DNA of 45,274 nucleotides from an uncultured Angelakisella sp. (GTDB lineage Bacteria > Bacillota > Clostridia > Oscillospirales > Ruminococcaceae), in the NCBI GenBank assembly GCA_934524965.1, contig CAKSYU010000015.1, positions 1-45,274 of the forward strand. The letters run 5' to 3'. The notes beneath the pieces were generated by a model. It searched no databases and had not been told where the DNA came from. It was given only the letters and a program-made list of their open reading frames with translations. Every line of letters begins with the position of its first letter. Positions within the stretch are counted from its first letter, which is position 1. Of this stretch, positions 29,997-40,613 are shown in pieces. The translations under genes and the position numbers were made by a program.

Positions 29997-30042
29997 GGGT
30001 GCCGACCGGTCTTGTCTCCCCGGTCGGTGCCCTCCTTTTTCT
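29997..30042 (+). terminator. terminator of the codBA-desulfidase operon
   Basis: GGGTGCCGACCGG-loop-CCGGTCGGTGCCC followed by TCCTTTTTC. Confidence 0.75.
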
Positions 30043-30069
30043 TCCTTTTGTTCCCTTTTTCTTCTCTCG

Positions 30070-30098
30070 TTGACAATCTATTTTTGTAAGAGTATACT
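30070..30098 (+). promoter_or_regulatory. promoter of the MATE gene
   Basis: TTGACA (30070-30075), 17 bp, TATACT (30093-30098). Start of transcription is about 40 bases before the ATG. Confidence 0.7.
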
Positions 30099-30145
30099 AT
30101 ACTTTGTGTCTTTATTTATGCAAAATTACTTTTACGGAGGTCGTC

Positions 30146-31513
30146 ATGTCCGTCAATTCCATGCCCAAAGAAAACAAGATGGGAACGATGCCGGTCAAAA
30201 AGCTCATTTTTAATATGGCTTTGCCGCTCATCATCTCCATGCTCATTCAGGCGCTCTATAATATAGTAGACAGCATCTTCGTCTCCCGAATCAGCGAGGA
30301 CGCACTTACCGCCGTTTCGCTGGCGTTCCCCATTCAAAACCTGATGATCGCCTTTGCCACCGGCACCGGCGTGGGTATGAACGCTCTGCTCTCCCGCCGT
30401 TTGGGCGAGAAAAACCGCGAGGGCGCCGAGGAAGTCGCCAATGTCGGGCTGCTGCTCTCGGTCTGCACCGCCGTGGTATTTGCGCTGTTCGGCGCTTTCG
30501 GCTCTCAGCTCTACTTCTCCATGCAGAAGGGCGTCTCCCCCATCATCGCCCAGTACGGCACGGAGTACCTCTCCATCGTCTGCATTGGTTCCATCGGCAT
30601 CTTTGTGGAGATTACCGCCGAGCGTATGCTGCAGGGCACCGGTCAAACCCTCATCACCATGTTCATTCAGGGCATCGGCGCCATCATCAATATTATTCTC
30701 GACCCCATTATGATCTTCGGTCTCCTCGGCTGTCCCGCCATGGGCGTCAAGGGCGCTGCCTACGCCACCATCATCGGTCAGCTTGTCGCCGCGGTGCTGG
30801 GCATTATCCTCAACCAGAAGCATAATTCCGATGTCCGTGTCAATCTTAAAAAGATCCGTTTTGATTTTCCCCTCATCGGCGAGATCTACGCCATCGGCTT
30901 CCCCTCTATCTTGATGACCGCCATCGGCTCTGTCACCACCTATCTGATGAACCAGATCCTGCTGGCATTCAGTACCACCGCGTCGGCGGTCTACGGTGTA
31001 TATTTCAAGCTCAACAGCTTCTTCTTTATGCCGCTGTTCGGTCTTAATAATGCCGTTGTGCCCATCGTCGCCTACAATTACGGCGCGCAGAACCGCGGGC
31101 GTATCCATCTGGCGATCCGCACCTCCATGGTCACCGCCGTTACCATCATGCTGCTGGGCTGGGCAGCGTTCTTCTTCCTGCCAGTGCCGCTGCTGCGCCT
31201 GTTCGATGCCTCAGAAGCCATGATCGCCATTGGTATTCCGGCATTCCGCATCACCTCGTTCACCTACCCGCTTGCCGCTGTCAGTATCGTTGCCAGCAGC
31301 GTGTTCCAGGCACTGGGCAAAAGCATGTACAGTATGCTGGTCTCGCTGGGGCGTCAGCTCATTGTCCTCATTCCGGTGGCGTACCTTTTCTCCCTCACCG
31401 GCATTCTTGATGATGTCTGGCTGGCATTCCCCATCGCGGAGGTCGTCTGCCTGATCTCGTCGCTTTTCTTCCTTAAAAAAGTGCTGCACCGGCTGGATAG
31501 CTTCCCGCAGTAA
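30146..31513 (+). CDS. MATE-family efflux transporter
   Basis: 455 aa, 12 membrane helices in two six-helix bundles, cell membrane. It opens with MGTMPVKKLIFNMALPLIIS and contains NIVDSIFVSRISEDALTAVSLAFP and GTGVGMNALLSRRLGEKN, the MATE signature, with a related segment in the second half (NNAVVPIVAYNYGAQNRGR). It exports cationic drugs or metabolites using H+ or Na+; the substrate is unknown. Monocistronic, with its own promoter and GGAGG site. No adjacent regulator. Confidence 0.92.
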   Translation: MSVNSMPKENKMGTMPVKKLIFNMALPLIISMLIQALYNIVDSIFVSRISEDALTAVSLAFPIQNLMIAFATGTGVGMNALLSRRLGEKNREGAEEVANVGLLLSVCTAVVFALFGAFGSQLYFSMQKGVSPIIAQYGTEYLSIVCIGSIGIFVEITAERMLQGTGQTLITMFIQGIGAIINIILDPIMIFGLLGCPAMGVKGAAYATIIGQLVAAVLGIILNQKHNSDVRVNLKKIRFDFPLIGEIYAIGFPSILMTAIGSVTTYLMNQILLAFSTTASAVYGVYFKLNSFFFMPLFGLNNAVVPIVAYNYGAQNRGRIHLAIRTSMVTAVTIMLLGWAAFFFLPVPLLRLFDASEAMIAIGIPAFRITSFTYPLAAVSIVASSVFQALGKSMYSMLVSLGRQLIVLIPVAYLFSLTGILDDVWLAFPIAEVVCLISSLFFLKKVLHRLDSFPQ

Positions 31514-31645
31514 AATTTATGGTTCCTTAGCGCGCCATAAATTATATTTGGGAAATCCCCCATAATTTTCGTCCCTTTTGTGTATTTTCTCCCTGTTGTC
31601 GAAAATTTTATCCGATTTCCTGTGTGCATTTGTCAGATTTTCAGC

Positions 31646-31674
31646 TTGACAGCATTGCACTAAAGCGCTAAAAT
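31646..31674 (+). promoter_or_regulatory. promoter heading the small ORF and liv cluster
   Basis: TTGACA (31646-31651), 17 bp, TAAAAT (31669-31674). No comparably good promoter is seen between here and livK. Confidence 0.65.
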
Positions 31675-31725
31675 TGCAACATCAAAGATCAGTTCACCCA
31701 AGCGGTGAAGGAAAGGAGCCCTTGC

Positions 31726-31953
31726 ATGAAGATGTTCTCTGCCGCCAATCAGTGCCGTCGTTTTGCTTCTGCCTGCACAGAGGCTTCTTCTGCCTGCACT
31801 GCTTCTGCCTCCAATATCGTCATTATGATGGGCGCCATGATTATGGCGTCCATTTTTGTTGCGGTCATTATTAGCCTGCTGGGCATTATTCGACTGCCCC
31901 TGCTGATTATGCTGCCGATGATATTGGTCGTTTTGGGAATGAATTTGCGATAA
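31726..31953 (+). CDS. small hydrophobic protein, possible liv leader peptide
   Basis: 75 aa. AAAGGAG precedes the ATG. The first 28 residues hold Cys, Ser and Ala (CRRFASACTEASSACTASAS); the rest is a membrane-type stretch of two helices very rich in Ile, Leu, Val and Met (IVIMMGAMIMASIFVAVIIS, then LLIMLPMILVVLG). It sits between a consensus promoter and a terminator just upstream of a branched-chain amino acid transporter. It may be a real membrane peptide or a leader whose Ile/Leu/Val codons control read-through. No family recognised. Confidence 0.5.
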   Translation: MKMFSAANQCRRFASACTEASSACTASASNIVIMMGAMIMASIFVAVIISLLGIIRLPLLIMLPMILVVLGMNLR

Positions 31954-31969
31954 CTGTTTTCGATACAGT

Positions 31970-32002
31970 AAGCGGTTCTGCCAAACGGCGGAACCGCTTT
32001 TT
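31970..32002 (+). terminator. terminator or attenuator before livK
   Basis: AGCGGTTC-tgccaaacggcg-GAACCGCTTTTT, 17 bases after the small ORF stop. If livK has no promoter of its own, read-through here would set liv expression. Confidence 0.7.
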
Positions 32003-32042
32003 GTATATATAGTCAATACATTTCATAAAGGAGTAAGAAAAA

Positions 32043-33203
32043 ATGAAAAAGTTTCTTTGCATGATGATGGCTGTTCTTATGGTCGCAGCCCTTGCTGCCT
32101 GCGGCAGCGAGCCCGCCAATAACGGCGGCAATAGCACCGACGAAAGCACTACCGTTAAGATCGGCGGCATCGGTCCCATGACCGGTCCCTATGCCAACTA
32201 TGGTCTGTCCGAAAAGTACGGCGCCGAGCTTGCCGTCAAGGAGATCAACGAAGCAGGCGGCATCGCCGGCAAGCAGGTCGAGCTCAGCTATCAGGATTCC
32301 CAGGGCGACAGCGAAAGCGCCGTCAATGCCTACGGCAAGCTGATGGACTGGGGCATGGAGGTCTCTCTCGGCTGCGTTCTCTCCGGCGAGAATGCCTCCG
32401 TTGTAGCGGCAGCCCGTGACGATGATGTTCTGCTGCTTACCCCCTCCGGCTCCGCCGACAAGTGCATCGAGGGCAACAGCCGCGCATTCCGCGTCTGCTT
32501 CTACGATTCCTATCAGGGAGCCGCCGCTGCCCAGTACATCAAGGAAAACAACATCGTTGATACCGTCGGCGTCCTGTACCAGAGCGATGTCGACTACTCC
32601 GTCGGTCTGTACAACGCTTTCGTAGATCAGTGCGGCAAGCTGGGCATCACCATTGCCGAAACCCAGACCTTCACTGCCTCCACCAGCACCGATTTCTCCA
32701 CTCAGGTCAATGCACTGGTCGCCTCCGGCGTCAAGCTGGTGTTTATCCCCATCTATGCAGAGGAAGCCTCTACCTTCCTTACGCAGGCTCGCGGCAAGTT
32801 TGCCGGTGATGTTTACTTCTTCGGCGCCGATGGTCTTGATGGTATTCTCGGCAAGGTTGAGCAGGATCCCACCATTGCCAACAATGTTCTGATGCTCACC
32901 CCCTTCGCTGCCGATAACCCCTCCGAAAATGTTCAGAGCTTCGTTAAAAAGTATCAGGAAGCCTACGGCGCTACCCCCGATCAGTTTGCTGCCGATGCCT
33001 ATGATGCCGTCTATGTCATCAAGGCTGCTATCGAAAAAGCCGGCTCCACCAGCGGCGATGCGCTTGCCTCTGCACTTACCTCTCTCACCGTCGAGGGCGT
33101 TACCGGCACCATGACCTGGGGCTCGGACGGCAACACCAGCAAGAATGCCAGCGCAATTCTCTACTATGATGGCGTCGGCACCCTGTTTGACAGCCACGAG
33201 TAA
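32043..33203 (+). CDS. livK: branched-chain amino acid ABC transporter, binding lipoprotein
   Basis: 386 aa. Lipoprotein signal peptide MKKFLCMMMAVLMVAALAAC, then the type 1 periplasmic-binding fold: IGGIGPMTGPYANYGLSEKY at the start and AGGIAGKQVELSYQDSQGD, typical of LivK/LivJ. Binds leucine, isoleucine, valine or a similar ligand outside the cell and hands it to LivHMGF. It is first of five genes in the usual order. A 12-bp hairpin after its stop may keep its mRNA level above that of the membrane genes. Confidence 0.93.
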   Translation: MKKFLCMMMAVLMVAALAACGSEPANNGGNSTDESTTVKIGGIGPMTGPYANYGLSEKYGAELAVKEINEAGGIAGKQVELSYQDSQGDSESAVNAYGKLMDWGMEVSLGCVLSGENASVVAAARDDDVLLLTPSGSADKCIEGNSRAFRVCFYDSYQGAAAAQYIKENNIVDTVGVLYQSDVDYSVGLYNAFVDQCGKLGITIAETQTFTASTSTDFSTQVNALVASGVKLVFIPIYAEEASTFLTQARGKFAGDVYFFGADGLDGILGKVEQDPTIANNVLMLTPFAADNPSENVQSFVKKYQEAYGATPDQFAADAYDAVYVIKAAIEKAGSTSGDALASALTSLTVEGVTGTMTWGSDGNTSKNASAILYYDGVGTLFDSHE

Positions 33204-33239
33204 TTATTCTCCGGCATTTCTATCCCGTCAAAACGGCGT

Positions 33240-33267
33240 CCTCCGGACAGGCTCTCCTGTCCGGAGG
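33240..33267 (+). promoter_or_regulatory. intercistronic hairpin between livK and livH
   Basis: CCTCCGGACAGG-ctct-CCTGTCCGGAGG, a perfect 12-bp stem with no T-run. Such hairpins guard the 3' end of an upstream message and allow the binding protein to be made in excess. Confidence 0.6.
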
Positions 33268-33299
33268 CACAAGCCTATCTATAAAGGATTGAACTTACC

Positions 33300-34178
33300 A
33301 TGACACACTTTATCCAAACCTTAATCAGCGGTCTCAGTTTGGGCAGCATTTATGCGCTTATCGCGCTGGGCTACACCATGGTGTACGGCATCGCCAAGAT
33401 GCTGAACTTTGCCCACGGCGATATCATCATGATCGGCGCCTATGCCGGCATCATCACCGTGGCGCAAATGGGTCTGCCTCCTCTCATCGCTGTGCTGATC
33501 AGCATTCTCGTCTGTGCGCTGCTCGGCGTCCTCATCGAATTTCTGGCGTATAAGCCGCTGCGTCAGGCGCCGCCCCTCAGCGTCCTTATCACCGCCATCG
33601 GCGTCAGCTACTTTTTGCAAAACCTTGCGCTGATCCTGTTTGGCTCCCAGCAGAAGGCATATCCCACTCTCGTTCATCTGGGAGACATCACCATCGGCGG
33701 TGTCACCATCGATGGCATCACCATTCTTACCCTGCTGGTCACCGCGCTTATCATGGTGGTGCTTTCCTTCTTTATCAACCGCACCCGCATGGGCAAGGCG
33801 ATGCGCGCCGTCAGCGAGGATAAAGCCGCCGCGGCGCTCATGGGCATCAGCGTCAACCGCACCATCACCCTCACCTTTGCCATCGGCTCCGCGCTTGCCG
33901 CTGTCGCCAGTATCTTCTACGGCATGTCCTATATCTACATCAAGCCCACCACCGGCGCCATGCCCGGCATCAAGGCATTTACCGCCGCCGTATTCGGCGG
34001 CATCGGCTCGGTGCCCGGCGCCATGCTGGGCGGTATCCTGCTCGGTCTCATTGAGCAGCTTTCCAAGACCTATATTTCCACCCTGTGGGCAGATGCCATC
34101 GTCTTTGGCGTTCTGGTCGTGGTGCTGGTGGTCAAGCCCACCGGTCTGCTGGGTAAAACGATGAATGAGAAGGTGTAA
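33300..34178 (+). CDS. livH: branched-chain amino acid ABC transporter permease LivH
   Basis: 292 aa, about eight membrane helices. LivH signature: QTLISGLSLGSIYALIALGYTMVYG at the start, NFAHGDIIMIGAY, MRAVSEDKAAAALMGISVNR and AVFGGIGSVPGAMLGG, the coupling-loop regions. It pairs with LivM to form the membrane pore. TTAAGGATTGAA-type weak ribosome site before the ATG at 33300. Confidence 0.95.
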   Translation: MTHFIQTLISGLSLGSIYALIALGYTMVYGIAKMLNFAHGDIIMIGAYAGIITVAQMGLPPLIAVLISILVCALLGVLIEFLAYKPLRQAPPLSVLITAIGVSYFLQNLALILFGSQQKAYPTLVHLGDITIGGVTIDGITILTLLVTALIMVVLSFFINRTRMGKAMRAVSEDKAAAALMGISVNRTITLTFAIGSALAAVASIFYGMSYIYIKPTTGAMPGIKAFTAAVFGGIGSVPGAMLGGILLGLIEQLSKTYISTLWADAIVFGVLVVVLVVKPTGLLGKTMNEKV

Positions 34179-34182
34179 GAAG

Positions 34183-35196
34183 ATGAAACAGAAAAAATTC
34201 AAGTTTTCCAGCGATCTTCTGACCTTCGTACTGGTTGCAGTCGTTTACGCAGTGGTCGCTTACCTCCTGTATGGCGGCAGTCTTACCCGCCAGTTCTCCA
34301 ATATGATCATTCCCATCTCCGTCTACATCGTGCTCGCGGTCTCGCTCAACCTTGTCGTCGGTCTTTTGGGTGAACTTTCCCTCGGTCACGCGGGCTTCAT
34401 GTCGGTCGGTCTTTTCTCCGGCTGCCTTGTTTCCATCGCGCTGGTCGATGTCCTGCCCATGCCGGTGCGCCTGCCGCTCAGCATGGTCATCGGCGGTCTT
34501 ATCGCCGCGGTCTTCGGGCTTGCGGTCGGTCTGCCCGCCCTGCGTCTTAAGGGCGACTACCTCGCCATCGTCACCCTCGCCTGCGGCGAGATCATCAAAA
34601 GCATCATCACCAACCTTGATATCACCGGCGGCGCTTTGGGTCTCAATACCAATCCCATCTATTCCAATGCCAAAAAGCTGCTGCCCTACGCCATCGTGCT
34701 GGTGCTGCTCACCATTCTTGTAATGATGAACCTCAAGCGCTCCAAGCAGGGACGCGCCATCATGGCGATCCGTGATAACCGCATCGCCGCCGAATCGGTC
34801 GGCATTGATGTCACCCGCTACAAGCTTACGGTGTTCATGCTTGCCGCGTTCTTCGCCGGTGCCGCGGGCGTACTGTACGGTCACTTCTTCGCCAATATCA
34901 AGGCTGCCACCTTCGATTACAATATGTCCATCGAGATCCTTGTCATCGTGGTACTGGGCGGCATGGGCAGCATTCCGGGGTCTATCATTGCTGCTATTGT
35001 GCTTACCGCCCTGCCGGAGGCAATGCGTGAGTTTGCCGATTACCGCATGCTGCTGTACGCCATCGTGCTCATCATCGTCATGCTGGCGACCAACAACCCC
35101 ACCATGAAGGAATTCTTCCGCCGGCTGCGTCCGGCAGAGATCCTCCGCCGTGCCAAAAAGAAAAAGGGAAAATCACTGCAGAAGGAGGGCACCTAA
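34183..35196 (+). CDS. livM: branched-chain amino acid ABC transporter permease LivM
   Basis: 337 aa, about ten membrane helices. LivM motifs: LAVSLNLVVGLLGELSLGHA, LPALRLKGDYLAIVTLACGE, MAIRDNRIAAESVGIDVTRYK and VVLGGMGSIPGSIIAA. Start at 34183, four bases after the livH stop, with AGAAGGTG upstream; a start at 34165 would overlap livH without a site. The C-terminus is a basic tail (RRAKKKKGKSLQKEG). Confidence 0.95.
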   Translation: MKQKKFKFSSDLLTFVLVAVVYAVVAYLLYGGSLTRQFSNMIIPISVYIVLAVSLNLVVGLLGELSLGHAGFMSVGLFSGCLVSIALVDVLPMPVRLPLSMVIGGLIAAVFGLAVGLPALRLKGDYLAIVTLACGEIIKSIITNLDITGGALGLNTNPIYSNAKKLLPYAIVLVLLTILVMMNLKRSKQGRAIMAIRDNRIAAESVGIDVTRYKLTVFMLAAFFAGAAGVLYGHFFANIKAATFDYNMSIEILVIVVLGGMGSIPGSIIAAIVLTALPEAMREFADYRMLLYAIVLIIVMLATNNPTMKEFFRRLRPAEILRRAKKKKGKSLQKEGT

Positions 35197-36051
35197 ATGT
35201 CTGTCAAGACCCACAATAAAACCAAGCTGGTTCCGGTCAACCGCAGTGTGGCGCTGCTGCCGGAGCGTGACGCCGATGTCAGCCCCATTCTGGAGTGCAT
35301 CGACCTCGGCGTGACCTTCGGCGGACTGAAGGCAGTCGATAATTTTGATATCACCATCGGCCGTACCGAGATCGCCGGACTCATCGGTCCCAACGGCGCC
35401 GGTAAGACCACCATCTTCAACCTGCTTACCAAGGTGTATCAGCCCACCCACGGCACCATTCTGCTGGACGGCAAGGATATCCACGGCATGACCACCGCGC
35501 AGGTCAACCGCGCCGGCATTGCCCGTACCTTCCAGAATATCCGCCTGTTCTCGGAGCTGACGGTGGAGGAAAACATCACCGTCGCCATGAGCAGCCAGAT
35601 CAAATACAATATGGCAAGCGGCATCTTCCGTCTGCCCGCCTACTGGAAAGGCGAGCGCATCGCCCACGAGCGTGCCATGGAGATGCTCTCCATTTTCCAT
35701 ATGGAGCAGTTTGCGAATGCCAAGGCGGGCAGCCTGCCCTACGGTGCCCAGCGCCGACTGGAGATCCTGCGCGCTCTGGCGACCAATCCCTGCCTGCTGC
35801 TGCTTGATGAGCCTGCCGCCGGCATGAACCCCTCGGAGACCGCCGAGCTGATGGAAAATATCCGCACGATCCGCGATACCTTCAAGATCGCTGTTCTGCT
35901 CATCGAGCACGATATGAACCTCGTTATGAATATCTGCGAGGGCATCGCGGTGCTCAGCTTCGGGCGTATCATCGCCAAAGGCTCGCCGGAGGACATTCAA
36001 TCCGATCCCAAGGTCATCGAAGCCTATCTGGGACGCAAAAAGGAGGCATGA
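35197..36051 (+). CDS. livG: branched-chain amino acid ABC transporter ATPase LivG
   Basis: 284 aa. Walker A GPNGAGKTT, Q-loop TFQNIR, signature-like LPYGAQRRLEI, Walker B LLLLDEPAAGMNP, switch EHDM. LivG-type because of the RTFQNIRLFSELTVEENI and PAAGMNPSE motifs. An N-terminal extension of about 28 residues (TKLVPVNRSVALLPERDADV) precedes the domain and is longer than usual. ATG directly follows the livM stop, with GAAGGAGG inside livM. Confidence 0.95.
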   Translation: MSVKTHNKTKLVPVNRSVALLPERDADVSPILECIDLGVTFGGLKAVDNFDITIGRTEIAGLIGPNGAGKTTIFNLLTKVYQPTHGTILLDGKDIHGMTTAQVNRAGIARTFQNIRLFSELTVEENITVAMSSQIKYNMASGIFRLPAYWKGERIAHERAMEMLSIFHMEQFANAKAGSLPYGAQRRLEILRALATNPCLLLLDEPAAGMNPSETAELMENIRTIRDTFKIAVLLIEHDMNLVMNICEGIAVLSFGRIIAKGSPEDIQSDPKVIEAYLGRKKEA

Positions 36052-36053
36052 AT

Positions 36054-36764
36054 ATGAGTGAAATGCTAAAGGTCAGTGATCTTCATGTCTACTACGGCAG
36101 CATTCATGCCGTCAAGGGCGTCTCCTTTGAGGTCAACGAGGGCGAGGTCGTCACCCTCATCGGCGCCAACGGCGCCGGCAAATCCACCATTCTGAATACC
36201 GTTTCGGGGCTGCTTCACCCCCGCTCCGGCTCCGTTGTCTTTAACGGCAAGGATCTGCACACCGTCCCCGCCCACAAGCTGGTGGGCATGGGGCTGGCGC
36301 AGGTGCCGGAGGGTCGTCATGTCTTTTTGCAGATGACGGTGCAGGAAAATCTCGAAATGGGCGCCTTCAGCCAGCCCGTCTCCGGCATCGAGGCGGATCT
36401 TGAAAGCGTTTACCAGCGCTTCCCCCGCCTGCTGGAGCGCCGCCGCCAGATCGCCGGCACCCTTTCCGGCGGTGAGCAGCAGATGCTTGCCATGGGGCGC
36501 GCCCTGATGAGCCACCCCAAGCTGCTGATGCTCGATGAGCCTTCGATGGGTCTTGCCCCTATTCTGGTGGAGCAGATCTTCGGGATCATTCGGGAGCTGC
36601 ACGCGGCGGGCACCACCATTCTGCTGGTGGAGCAGAACGCGCAGGCAGCGCTGGATGTTGCCGACCGCGCCTATGTACTGGAGACAGGACGCATCGTCCT
36701 CTCCGGCACCGGCGCCGAGCTGGAAGCCAGCGATCAGGTACAGAAAGCCTACCTCGGCGGCTGA
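36054..36764 (+). CDS. livF: branched-chain amino acid ABC transporter ATPase LivF
   Basis: 236 aa. Walker A GANGAGKST, signature LSGGEQQMLAMGRAL, Walker B LLMLDEPSMGLAP, switch EQNAQAAL, and the LivF-type VPEGRHVFLQMTVQENLEMG. I start at 36054 because AAGGAGG is 7 bases upstream; the ATG at 36048 overlaps the livG stop but sits too close to that site. Last gene of the operon. Confidence 0.95.
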   Translation: MSEMLKVSDLHVYYGSIHAVKGVSFEVNEGEVVTLIGANGAGKSTILNTVSGLLHPRSGSVVFNGKDLHTVPAHKLVGMGLAQVPEGRHVFLQMTVQENLEMGAFSQPVSGIEADLESVYQRFPRLLERRRQIAGTLSGGEQQMLAMGRALMSHPKLLMLDEPSMGLAPILVEQIFGIIRELHAAGTTILLVEQNAQAALDVADRAYVLETGRIVLSGTGAELEASDQVQKAYLGG

Positions 36765-36794
36765 TCTCCCGATATTTACTCCTTTTTTCCATAG

Positions 36795-36842
36795 AAAGAC
36801 CCCGCGGGGCGCCTCATGCAGCGCCTTACGGGGTCTTTTCTT
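36795..36842. terminator. bidirectional terminator after livF
   Basis: AAAGACCCCG ... CGGGGTCTTTTC with an internal GGCGC/GCGCC stem. Serves the liv operon and the convergent rlmA gene. Confidence 0.75.
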
Positions 36843-36877
36843 GCTCACATCAAATACAATTTGTATTTTTTCTACTA

Positions 36878-37699
36878 TTACAACTTTCTGTATCTCAACA
36901 CTGCGAATTCCACCGGCGTTGTCAGCTCGGTTTTCTCCCGCAGCTTCTGCTGGTCTGCCGCCCCCGTCTTGTAGTAGTAGGGCGTCATCATAAACAGACT
37001 TTCTATCTCCTCCTGCCCCCGCAGCGTGATCTCATACCGCAGCTCACGGCTCTCCTCCAGCGCAAAGCCCGCCAGCTCATACGGCTTCACCTCGTTGCGA
37101 TACGGCTTTTCGTAAATGGCTTCCTTCAGCCCATACAGGTGGTTTTCCAGCGGGATCACCATGATAAACCGCCCCGCCGGTCGCAGCACCCGCAGGAATT
37201 CCTCCCCGCAATACGGCGCGAATACCGAAAGCAGCAGGTCAACGCTCTCCCCCGCCGCCGGCAGATGGAAGCAGCTTGCTACCGCGTATTCCGTCTCTTT
37301 ATCCCGCCGTGCCGCCTCCTGCAGCGCCGCCTTGGAAATATCGATCCCCGCCACCTTCGGCTGGAACCCCGCCTCCCGCAGCCGCCTTGCCAGCTCCGCC
37401 GTGTAGTAGCCCTCGCCGCAGCCCGCGTCCAGCACCGTCATGCCCTGCCGTGCCGCTGCCAAGCCCTGCCTGATCAGCTCCTGCCGCATCGGGTCGTAGT
37501 ATCCCCGCTCCAGAAAGGCGCTCCGTGCCTTTACCATCAGCTTGTCATCGCCGTGGTGCTTCTGCCCTGTCTGCTGGCTCAGCAGCAGGTTTACATAGCC
37601 GCTCTTCGCTTTATCAAAGCTGTGCCCCGCCGGACACACCAGCCGCCGTTCTTCGCCGGTCAGCGGTCGCCCACAGTTCGGGCAGCAGAATACGCTCAT
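36878..37699 (-). CDS. rlmA: 23S rRNA (guanine-N1)-methyltransferase RlmA-type
   Basis: 273 aa. An N-terminal zinc finger (FCCPNCGRPLTGEERRLVCPAGH) is followed by the RlmA-type SGYVNLLL, GDDKLMVKARSAFLERGYY motif and a Rossmann methyltransferase with VLDAGCGEGYYTAEL for S-adenosylmethionine and FAPYCGEEFLRVLRP. RlmA methylates G745 or G748 of 23S rRNA; relatives can give tylosin or mycinamicin resistance. Which base is modified here cannot be told. It lies 200 bases from the ATP synthase operon and is transcribed alone. Confidence 0.88.
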   Translation of the reverse strand: MSVFCCPNCGRPLTGEERRLVCPAGHSFDKAKSGYVNLLLSQQTGQKHHGDDKLMVKARSAFLERGYYDPMRQELIRQGLAAARQGMTVLDAGCGEGYYTAELARRLREAGFQPKVAGIDISKAALQEAARRDKETEYAVASCFHLPAAGESVDLLLSVFAPYCGEEFLRVLRPAGRFIMVIPLENHLYGLKEAIYEKPYRNEVKPYELAGFALEESRELRYEITLRGQEEIESLFMMTPYYYKTGAADQQKLREKTELTTPVEFAVLRYRKL

Positions 37700-37898
37700 C
37701 TTCCTTTTCTCCTTTTCCTCGCAGCAGAGGAGCAGTCCGGCGGCGGAGCCGCGGGGCTTCGCCCCGCTCCCGCACGCCCCATCGGGCGCGCGGGCTGCCG
37801 CCTTTCCCCTTGCACAGGCTTTCCCTTTTGCTATTTTCCCCAGTATAGCACAGGAGCCACCCGCTTTTCCAGCAGGCAGCCCCCGTTTCTTTATTTTA
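37700..37898. other. intergenic region with GC-rich hairpins
   Basis: GCGGGGCTTCGCCCCGC (near 37750-37766) is a perfect small hairpin, followed by further GC-rich inverted repeats. A TATACT (minus strand, near 37850) could be the -10 of rlmA. No gene seen. Confidence 0.4.
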
Positions 37899-38309
37899 TC
37901 AGGATAAAAATATTCCTTTCGCGTGCAGCCTTGCCAGACTCCGCAGAATGGTCATCTCCGCGTTCTGGCACTCCAGCACACTGTGCTTCTGGCGCAGCTC
38001 TTCCTGTGCCTCGGCAAGGGCGCGGCGCTCGCGCTCCTCGTCGATCTCCTCGGGACGCAGCACCTCCTCCACCAGCACGCTCACGGCGTTATCTCCCACA
38101 CGGGCAAAGCCGGCGTCCACCACCGCGGTCTGCCATTCGCCGTCCGGCTGCTGCAAACGCAACGTCCCCGGCACGATCCCGATGACCGCCGCCTCGTGGT
38201 GCGCCATAATGCCCATCGAACCGTCCTGGATCGGCAGCTGCAGCTGTATCGCTTCCCCCTCGTAAAACACGCGGGAAAAGCCAATGACCTTCAGTGTAAA
38301 GGCTTCCAT
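37899..38309 (-). CDS. atpC: ATP synthase F1 epsilon subunit
   Basis: 136 aa. N-terminal beta sandwich (FTLKVIGFSRVFYEGEAIQLQLP, DGSMGIMAHHEAAVIGIVPG) and C-terminal helical hairpin (DEERERRALAEAQEELRQKHS). The epsilon subunit links the rotor to the catalytic head and can hold back ATP hydrolysis. Last gene of the operon, preceded by GGAAAGGAG. Confidence 0.93.
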   Translation of the reverse strand: MEAFTLKVIGFSRVFYEGEAIQLQLPIQDGSMGIMAHHEAAVIGIVPGTLRLQQPDGEWQTAVVDAGFARVGDNAVSVLVEEVLRPEEIDEERERRALAEAQEELRQKHSVLECQNAEMTILRSLARLHAKGIFLS

Positions 38310-38333
38310 TCCGGCACCTCTCCTTTCCGGTCG

Positions 38334-40609
<2,276 letters not shown>

Positions 40610-40613
40610 GTCA

